Shown: one piece after another, positions 24,878-31,077 of the stretch
Layout of the letters: each line of letters starts with the position of its first letter
Position numbering within the stretch: the stretch's first letter is position 1
Assembly: GCA_030644725.1 (NCBI GenBank)
Contig: CP130629.1
Coordinates: forward strand, 186,001 to 250,000
DNA length: 64,000 nucleotides
Direction: 5' to 3'
Source of the DNA: Candidatus Electrothrix communis
GTDB lineage: Bacteria; Desulfobacterota; Desulfobulbia; Desulfobulbales; Desulfobulbaceae
Translations under genes and position numbers: made by a program
Notes under the pieces: generated by a model
Told to the model about the DNA's origin: nothing
Seen by the model: only the letters and a program-made list of their open reading frames with translations
Database searches by the model: none

Positions 24878-25390
24878 TTACAAAGAACTGGATAGAAAGT
24901 AAGTATGCGTTGGATAAACAACATGTTTTCGGCTCTTTGTAGCGAATTGGGTGGTGCAAGCACTACGGTTTAGCTTTTTTAAACCATCTGAATCTAGTAG
25001 CTGTAATTGTTTATCTGATATTGATTGTACAACAGTCCAATGGTCGTGTACGCCACTCAGACCCAAGAGTATAGCTCTATATGGCTCATTAAGGAAATAT
25101 TGCATTGCTGTCCAGAACTCACTTAATGAAGTCTCACCTTTTCCCTTGAATGGCTGCTCTTTTACTATTCCGAGATCTTGAACGTTGTTCATCACCTGAC
25201 CAATGAGATTTATGTCCAATCCATTGATGATGAGCTTTGATAAATTTCGTTCACTATCTAGATAACGAATTATTTTATTAAAGTTCTCCTGACTTTCTTC
25301 ATTGCTATATTCATTAACTAATTTTAGCGCATTAATTATACTGTACACACCACATAATCCATCCAGCCCACCTTGTTTGTGCGGTACCAT
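24878..25390 (-). CDS. Papain/C39-like cysteine peptidase-fold protein (integron cassette gene)
   Basis: A 170-residue protein with a papain-like triad in order: Cys in GGLDGLCGVYSIINAL (residue about 13), His in GVHDHWTVVQSI (about 115) and Asp in LLDSDGL. That is the C39/C70-type core without a transporter domain. There is no signal peptide, so it acts in the cytoplasm, or is a toxin delivered by another route. It fills one integron cassette, bounded by attC B upstream and its own attC A downstream. Function is unknown; a protease toxin or a peptide-processing enzyme both fit. Confidence 0.65.
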   Translation of the reverse strand: MVPHKQGGLDGLCGVYSIINALKLVNEYSNEESQENFNKIIRYLDSERNLSKLIINGLDINLIGQVMNNVQDLGIVKEQPFKGKGETSLSEFWTAMQYFLNEPYRAILLGLSGVHDHWTVVQSISDKQLQLLDSDGLKKLNRSACTTQFATKSRKHVVYPTHTYFLSSSL

Positions 25391-25430
25391 AATCTTTACT
25401 TCCTCTCACAATGTTGTAATTTTTTGTAAA

Positions 25431-25534
25431 ACATAACGGGCGCTGTTGAGCCGCGAGACTCGCAGGCGCGGAGGAGAAAGTGCGGTTTTTTCTTTTCCGC
25501 GTTGAGAATCGCAGTTGGCTCTAACGTGTTGGAT
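25431..25534 (-). other. attC-like site B
   Basis: On the minus strand it runs from ATCCAAC to GTTATGT, 104 nt. Inner complementary boxes (GAGCC / GGCTC) lie near the ends and a stem-rich centre lies between. It is nearly identical to site D at 29065-29168 and lies just upstream of the C39-like gene. Confidence 0.7.
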
Positions 25535-25643
25535 AGGTGGAGCGCGTAGCGGGTAACCTGTACAACTCGTTGGAGGAACTCGACAGCGCCCGATAGGATG
25601 GGCCGCTGAAAGTGAGCTTGCGAGCGGAGCGGTCCATCCTATC
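25431..25643. repeat. 213-bp ORF-less cassette, copy 1
   Basis: The same length and over 90% of the same sequence as 29065-29277. It includes attC B and a 15-bp-stem hairpin (GATAGGATGG...CCATCCTATC) at 25592-25643, and has no reading frame of note. It looks like a duplicated non-coding integron cassette. Confidence 0.75.
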
Positions 25644-25699
25644 CTCGCAAATCAGCCGCGCGTACCTTTGGCGCGTCGGCTGGATTTGCCTTGTTGGAC
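25640..25699 (-). other. attC-like site E
   Basis: On the minus strand it begins GTCCAAC, then GCAAATCCAGCCGACGCG, a short loop, and the inverse ending CGGCTGATTTGC. Its R'' (GTCCAAC) is complementary to GTTGGAC at the end of attC C (28083-28077). That makes E the site of the cassette that begins there and that was later split by the IS91-like element. Confidence 0.6.
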
Positions 25700-25840
25700 G
25701 AAGCCGCTACGCGGCAGACAAACCCCGTACATCCACCTCTGCGGTGAATATCTTGTAGCAGCCTATATCTTTTGCAATAATAGTATAACGGCAATGCAAG
25801 TGCACTGCCATTATCCTATTATTACACAGAGGAGGTTACA

Positions 25841-26751
25841 ATGAACTGCACGATGCCAAGCGATCCACACTTCAATCTGCTTTATCAAAAACATATCAAA
25901 CATCTGAAACTTAACGGCTTACAACCAAAGACCATTGATGCCTATTCACGGTCGATCAGGCGAATCGGCAATTATTTCGAGTGTCAAATCGACAATCTCA
26001 CATCCGACCAGCTCCTTGATTACTTTAACGAACTTTTGGATTGTCGCTCATGGAGCGCAGTCAAGCTCGACCTGTATGGGCTGAAGTTCTTTTATTCCAG
26101 GGTGCTGAACAGAACCTGGGAGGATATCCCCCTGATCAAACCGCCCAAGGTTTCAAGGATTCCAGATATTCTCACGGTCGAGCAGCTCCATCAACTGGTT
26201 GCCGCCACCGGCAAACTGAGCTACAAGGTCTTTTTTTTCACAGCCTACTCACTGGGGCTGCGCCTCGGCGAGGGCATTGCCCTGAAAACAAGCGACATTG
26301 ACGCCAGCAATATGCGGGTCCACATTCGCGACGCCAAAGGCAACAAGGACAGGCTGGTTCCTTTGCCTGAAAAAACCCTTCAGATTCTAAGAAATTTCTG
26401 GTCCGTTCACCAGCACCCCAAATTCCTCTTTCCAAACAGGAAACGGGGACTGAAAAACGTCCACTTGGTTGAAACGCCTTTAAATCGAGGAGGTATTCAA
26501 GCTGCCATGAAGGCTGTGGTTGGACAGCTCAACATAAAAAAATCTCATGCCATTCCCTGCGCCACAGTTATGCCACCCATATGTTGGAAGCCGGGGTTGA
26601 CCTTGTTGAACTCCAACAGATACTCGGTCATGTCAGCATCCTGACCACATCCCGATATACCCATCTTACCGCTGTCACCAACAGCAACGCCCGTCAGGCC
26701 GTCAACTCCCTGACCGATACCTTTGATATCACTTGGGAGGGCGTCAAATGA
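25841..26751 (+). pseudogene. Tyrosine recombinase of the IS91-like element (frameshifted)
   Basis: A phage-integrase-type protein. An N-terminal SAM-like domain has HIKHLKLNGLQPKTIDAYSRSI; the catalytic domain has Arg in SLGLRLGEGIALKTSDID. The second half is in another frame after the A-run near 26530-26537. There [15 protein letters not shown] (HxxR) and [15 protein letters not shown] (His and Tyr nucleophile) are intact up to the stop at 26751. One base is missing from the homopolymer, so this may be true decay or a sequencing slip. The stop overlaps the transposase start as ATGA. Some IS91 relatives are known to carry such a gene ahead of the transposase. A GGAGG site precedes the start. 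Confidence 0.8.
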
Positions 26752-27835
26752 TTTTGCTCTCCACGATTATTAATCGATTCAAGGAACAGTTTTTAGCGCA
26801 ATATCAGGCTTTCGTTCTGCCCAGCCACAAAAAAGCGCTGTGGGCCATGGCCAAGTGCAGGACGGAACACAGCCTGCAGATGCTTGCGCGGTGTGCGAAC
26901 CATGAATGCGGAACAGAAATCTATATTCCTCATTCCTGCGGCCATAGAAACTGTCCGCACTGTCAGAACCATGAAAGCAGCAACTGGATCGAAAAGCAAC
27001 TGAACAAGCGGCTGCCGGCTCCCTATTTTCTGGTTACCTTTACCCTGCCTGCTCAACTCAGGGATCTTGCCTGGAGAAATCAGAAAATCGTTTATTCACA
27101 GATGTTCGCTTCGGTCAAAGAGACTCTGAAAACCTTTACTGCAAATGACAAAAAACTCGGCGGAGAAGCGGGATTTACCGCTATCCTCCATACCCATGCA
27201 AGAAATCTTGATCATCACCCCCACATCCATGTGGTCATGCCCGGAGCAAGCATCAACAAAAAACAGGGTTGTGGCATAAAAAGGGGGCTGAATACCTCTT
27301 TAACCACAAGGCCTTGGCAAAGGTTTTTCGGGCAAAGATGCTTACGGCCATAGTTGAGCAAGGCCTGAAACTGCCAAAGGATTGCCCGGAAAAGTGGGTT
27401 GTCGACTGCAAGAGCGTCGGCAACGGAGACAAGGCGATCATCTATCTCGGCAAATATCTCTACCGGGGCGTAATTCAGGAAAAGGATATCCTGAAGTGCG
27501 AAAACGGCATGGTTACCTTCAGGTATCTTCACGCCAAAACCGGCAAATACAGGTCCAGGGAGGTGACCGGAGAAGAATTCCTCTCTCTGCTCATGCTGCA
27601 CGTCTTGCCCAAAGGGTTTCGCAGGGCACGCTGTTACGGTTTTCTGCATCCGTGCAGCAAAAAGCTCATCCGATTTCTCCAACTGGTGCTTAGGGTCAAC
27701 CCGTTTACATTATTCAGTGCTGAGCAACCCAAAAAAGCTGCTATCATCTGCCCGAACTGCGGGGCGGAAATGAAAATCATTCGGACTAGGGTGAGGAAGC
27801 CGCCTCCTCTCCGGCCAGCTGTTTGCATCGCATAA
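26748..27835 (+). pseudogene. IS91-family Y2 transposase (frameshifted)
   Basis: The N-terminal zinc-binding part reads CANHECGTEIYIPHSCGHRNCPHCQ, followed by the HUH motif (HHPHIHVVMPGA). A lost base near 27268-27275 shifts the frame. The rest continues to 27835 with the paired tyrosines in IIYLGKYLYRG (YxxxY) and a C-terminal cysteine pair (CPNCGAE). IS91 transposases move DNA by rolling circle. With one frameshift in each of its two genes this element is unlikely to move now. The plus-strand orientation opposes the cassettes around it. Confidence 0.85.
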
Positions 27836-28076
27836 GAATGGAGGTGTGCATGGTTATGTAACCCTGAAGCGACATCGCCAGCTTTCGAAAAAACCGGTTC
27901 AACCGGCGCTGGATACCTGTACTTAAAAAATACTATTTTTCACCGACTACAGCTTTATGCATAGGGAAAATCAATTTCAAAGATCAAATTCTCGGTTCCA
28001 AAACAGCCTTCCGGTCCATCTGTCTGACTAGGCAGCCTTCAGCCAAAAAAGATGTTTTCTATATAATGCCGGGCTT

Positions 28077-28139
28077 GTCCAACAAACGGTTCAGATTGTG
28101 GCTCGCTGCGCTCGCACAATCTAACCTTATTCGTTATGT
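28077..28139 (-). other. attC-like site C
   Basis: On the minus strand: ACATAAC, GGTTAGATTGTG, a GC-rich loop, CACAATCTGAACC, then GTTGGAC; 63 nt. R'' is the complement of GTTATGT at the start of the Vps62-like cassette (29071-29065), so site and gene belong together. This is the clearest attC in the window. Confidence 0.8.
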
Positions 28140-28149
28140 GTTTTCAAAT

Positions 28150-28192
28150 AAGGGGCTGTCCTAAATAATTTTCATTATCAAAGACAGCCCTT
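28150..28192. terminator. Terminator-like hairpin after the Vps62-like gene
   Basis: AAGGGGCTGTC and GACAGCCCTT pair around an AT-rich loop between the stop of the minus-strand gene at 28220 and attC C. It would stop transcription within the cassette. Confidence 0.55.
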
Positions 28193-28219
28193 AAATTGTT
28201 TTAGATAGGAAATTGTTAA

Positions 28220-29038
28220 CTATTGAGCGGCCCATCTTTTTTGGTATGCTGGACCGGGGATTCCTGTATGTTTTATATTAAAATGGCGCCCCCAAGCCCC
28301 ATTATACTGAAGCCATTCGTTCCCTTCAGTAGGATGTTTTTTTGTTCCGACTATTTTTACCATTTTACTGGTATGCCAAATTTTTCCTTTTCCATCCGCA
28401 GAATCTATAAGACTAGACGGGCTTGCTGAGTGATATGATGCATGCGTACCTTTGGCACAAAAAACTAATGGATGCCCATCTTCCGAAAATTCTATATCTT
28501 CTTTATTAATCCAACCCCCACCAAGATGTTGGGAAAAATACATTTCTGTGATTTGCTGGCCGGATTTATCCAGTTTAACAGTGACATGTTCCCAGTCCGA
28601 TTCGTGTGTTTCGGCTACTTTATGGTTTGATGGGTAAAACAACCAGTATTGGATTTCAATGGAATTATTTTTTTCAACGAAATTCGCATAACAGGGTACA
28701 GAATGTCTTTCTGGATCCTGGCCTTTTTTTACAGTGTCATTTTTGTTTTTTAGGTAAAAATTAGTACATTTATTGTCCCCTCCCTGGTGAATATCTCCTG
28801 AAAGAATTTTCTTTTGAAATGGCCACACACCCTTTTTCTCACAACAATTAATTAAAGTTTTTTTAATATTATTTTTATTCATTTTTCCGGCTTCATATAT
28901 CGTTTTGTCAGGGCCTACTTGGTCCCATTTTAACGAAACATGTTCGAGATAATAGAAAACGGATGAACAAAAATACTCCTCTTTAGAGTCAAATCTAACC
29001 TCAGGTGCCCAGTTTTCTGCAATTTCTTGTTTGTTCAT
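28220..29038 (-). CDS. Vps62-like domain protein (integron cassette gene)
   Basis: A 272-residue protein. The start at 29038 is chosen for its AGGAGG six bases before; the longer frame would run into attC D. The central part matches the Vps62/DUF946 pattern: IQYWLFYPSNHK, ESDWEHVTVKLDKSG, MYFSQHLGGGWI and GHPLVFCAKGTHASYH. The fold is known from fungal and plant proteins and from bacterial proteins of unknown role, some linked to toxins or sugar-binding modules. There is no signal peptide. It is bounded by attC D upstream and its own attC C downstream, with a terminator hairpin between stop and attC. Confidence 0.72.
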   Translation of the reverse strand: MNKQEIAENWAPEVRFDSKEEYFCSSVFYYLEHVSLKWDQVGPDKTIYEAGKMNKNNIKKTLINCCEKKGVWPFQKKILSGDIHQGGDNKCTNFYLKNKNDTVKKGQDPERHSVPCYANFVEKNNSIEIQYWLFYPSNHKVAETHESDWEHVTVKLDKSGQQITEMYFSQHLGGGWINKEDIEFSEDGHPLVFCAKGTHASYHSASPSSLIDSADGKGKIWHTSKMVKIVGTKKHPTEGNEWLQYNGAWGRHFNIKHTGIPGPAYQKRWAAQ

Positions 29039-29064
29039 GAGTAGCCTCCTTAAAGTTTTTTTAT

Positions 29065-29168
29065 ACATAACGGGCGCTGTTGAGCCGCGAGACTCGCAGG
29101 CACAGAAGAGAAAGTGCTGTTTTTTCTTTTCCGTGCCGAGAATCGCAGTCGGTTCCAACGTGTTGGAT
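29065..29168 (-). other. attC-like site D
   Basis: 104 nt from ATCCAAC to GTTATGT on the minus strand, a near copy of site B. It is the site closest to the integrase gene, so it belongs to the first cassette. Confidence 0.7.
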
Positions 29169-29277
29169 AGGTGGAGCGCGTAGCGCGTAACCTGTTCAAC
29201 TCGTTGGAGGAACTCGACAGCGCCCGATAGGATGGACCGCTGAAAGTGAGCTTGCGAGCGGAGCGGTCCATCCTATC
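29065..29277. repeat. 213-bp ORF-less cassette, copy 2
   Basis: A near-identical partner of 25431-25643, including the hairpin with arms GATAGGATGGACCGCT / AGCGGTCCATCCTATC (29226-29277). It occupies the first cassette position next to the presumed attI. Confidence 0.75.
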
Positions 29278-29431
29278 AGTATTAATAAGTGGAAATTTGT
29301 CCTGCTATTGATCGTAATAGGTACCGCAGAAATCCACTTATTCAGATATTGACACGGTAAAAGTGGAATTTTTGTCCACTTATCAATTTCCACCTGCATC
29401 TTTCCTCTTATTATGATATACAGTAGCTAAC
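29278..29431. promoter_or_regulatory. Presumed attI and divergent promoter region of the integron
   Basis: 154 bp between the integrase start and the first cassette, where attI, the integrase promoter and the cassette promoter should lie. It holds four copies of a 7-mer in alternating orientation: AAGTGGA at 29287 and 29361, TCCACTT at 29333 and 29375. The last two form a palindrome around ATTTTTG. TTGACA at 29349 lies between them. I see no canonical LexA box. Confidence 0.5.
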
Positions 29432-30436
29432 ATGGAAAATAAAAAGAGTAAACAAAAATTTCGTCCAAATCCGAAGCTTAAATTGATGGAGCAAGTTCAT
29501 GAAGTTCTTCGCTATCATCATTATGCCTATAAGACAGAGCAGACATACAGTCAGTGGATACTCCGCTACATTCATTTTTTTGAGTGCAAGATTCATCCTG
29601 CCGAACTCGGGGCTGGCGATGTTGAACGCTTCCTCTCTCATCTTGCTGTGGAACGTAAAGTATCCGCATCTACCCAGCGTCAGGCCTTGAACGCCCTCGT
29701 TTTTCTTTACCGGGATGTTTTTGATATGCCCTTGGCTGAAAAAATTCAGCCCATCCGCTCAAAAAGAAAGCCCAACCTGCCCACCGTCCTTGGAGGAGAA
29801 GAAATACAGCGTTTTTTCCAGCAGATAAAGGGAACGCATGCTCTGATGGCTAAGCTCCTCTACGGTTCCGGGCTGCGTCTTATGGAGTGTGTGCGGTTAC
29901 GGATTATGGATGTTGATTTTGATCGAAAACGGATTCGTATTTTGGGAAAAGGAGATAAGCAACGTAATACGATTCTCGCTGAACCTGTCGTTGCGGAACT
30001 GAGGGAGCATATTGATCGTGTGAAGCTTTTGCACCACAACGATTTGGAAACAGGCTTTGGTGAAGTGTATATCCCGGAGGCGTTGGCGCGTAAATATCCT
30101 GCCGCTGCACGGGAAACCCGCTGGCAGTATGTTTTTCCCTCCCAAAAACGATCTGTCGATCCACGCTCGGGACAAATACGACGTCATCACGTTATGGAGT
30201 CAGGTTTACAAAAAGCTGTCAAACGGGCAGCGCATAGAGCTGGAATTGACAAACGGGTCACCTGTCATACCTTGCGCCATAGCTTTGCCACAGCTATGCT
30301 GGAAAACGGCACCAATATTCGGGTGCTTCAGGAGCTTCTGGGCCACGCCGATGTGAAAACCACAGAAATATACACCCATGTTATGGATAAAGACATCTCT
30401 CGCCTGTCAAGTCCGCTGGAGAAGTTGAACATATAA
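29432..30436 (+). CDS. intI: Integron integrase IntI
   Basis: A 334-residue tyrosine recombinase. The N-terminal SAM-like domain has LRYHHYAYKTEQTYSQWILRYI. The catalytic residues are Arg in GSGLRLMECVRL (about 149), His279 and Arg282 in HTLRHSFATAML, His in LLGHADVKTTEIYTH (about 305) and Tyr314. The integron-specific insertion is present: VYIPEALARKYPAAA, WQYVFPSQ, SVDPRSG and RRHHVMESGLQKAVK, which separates IntI from XerC/D. IntI joins cassettes at attI by recombining folded attC sites. The frame is intact and diverges from the cassettes, the usual layout. No Shine-Dalgarno is clear before the ATG; repeats at 29287-29381 may regulate it. Confidence 0.93.
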   Translation: MENKKSKQKFRPNPKLKLMEQVHEVLRYHHYAYKTEQTYSQWILRYIHFFECKIHPAELGAGDVERFLSHLAVERKVSASTQRQALNALVFLYRDVFDMPLAEKIQPIRSKRKPNLPTVLGGEEIQRFFQQIKGTHALMAKLLYGSGLRLMECVRLRIMDVDFDRKRIRILGKGDKQRNTILAEPVVAELREHIDRVKLLHHNDLETGFGEVYIPEALARKYPAAARETRWQYVFPSQKRSVDPRSGQIRRHHVMESGLQKAVKRAAHRAGIDKRVTCHTLRHSFATAMLENGTNIRVLQELLGHADVKTTEIYTHVMDKDISRLSSPLEKLNI

Positions 30437-30526
30437 AACAGCCTTTGATGTCTTGCTAACCAACAACCCTTTGTTTGCTCTTGTGAACCTTCTTGTATAA
30501 AGATAAGACTGTTCTGTAACAGCAAG

Positions 30527-30800
30527 TTATCCTGCGGAAGAAACCTGCTGAGGCTGGGGGAGAGAAAGAGTAAAACTAATCAACCCCTCCTTCGGCGGAT
30601 CAAGCACAAGCCGCCCCTTATGGGCACGAGTGATTTCAAGGGTCAGGGATAGCTCCAGCCGGGAACCGGGCACCCGATCATTCCGTGATTGGTCAACCCG
30701 ATAAAAGCGGTCAAAGACCCGTTGCCGATCTTTCGGCGGACAACCTGCCTGGAGTAACCGGGAATTAGCATTGACCATCAGGCCGGGCTGGATGCGCAGG
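30527..30800 (-). pseudogene. Histidine-kinase ATPase remnant, second copy
   Basis: The minus-strand frame reads PPKDRQRVFDRFYRVDQSRNDRVPGSRLELSLTLEITRAHKGRLVLD and then GLISFTLSLPQP, the end of a HATPase_c domain with the glycine-rich box damaged (GSRLEL in place of GSGLGL). Upstream sequence to about 31030 has only broken frames. It closely resembles the remnant at 20559-20750. Together with flanking non-coding sequence it fills the gap between intI and the M16 peptidase gene. Confidence 0.6.
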
Positions 30801-31077
30801 GCCAGGGGCGCAGTCAGGAAAAAGCCGGTACGGTACTTTATAACACCTCGGGTAGAGCAGAGAAAATTATACCCCGATCCTCATCCAGCCGGTAAACGGT
30901 TCCGGCAAATATCCTTTTCCCGCCCTGAACCCTCCTGTCTCCTGTTCGAGCTGGCGAATTTCTTTCTTTATTTCTTTGGGCGGACAGGTGAAACGTGGTA
31001 TCCTTGCTCCAATTCACGGAACTCATATTCAAGGCTGTATTTTTTAACCTGCAACCCTCATCGTAAAGGATCGTTCA

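Larger units (their letters stand above)
25700..28070 (+). mobile_element. IS91-like element with tyrosine recombinase (decayed, ends approximate)
   Basis: Two overlapping genes, a tyrosine recombinase (25841-26751) and a Y2 rolling-circle transposase (26748-27835), each with one frameshift, lie on the plus strand inside a minus-strand integron cassette. IS91-family elements lack terminal inverted repeats and target duplications, so the ends given are bounds set by attC E and attC C, not precise termini. A hairpin at 25776-25823 (AATAATAG...CTATTATT) lies just before the first gene. Confidence 0.65.

Noticed and set aside
29401-29431. LexA box before intI (SOS control as in Vibrio integrons)
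   Set aside because: ATACAG is present but there is no matching CTGT half at the right distance.
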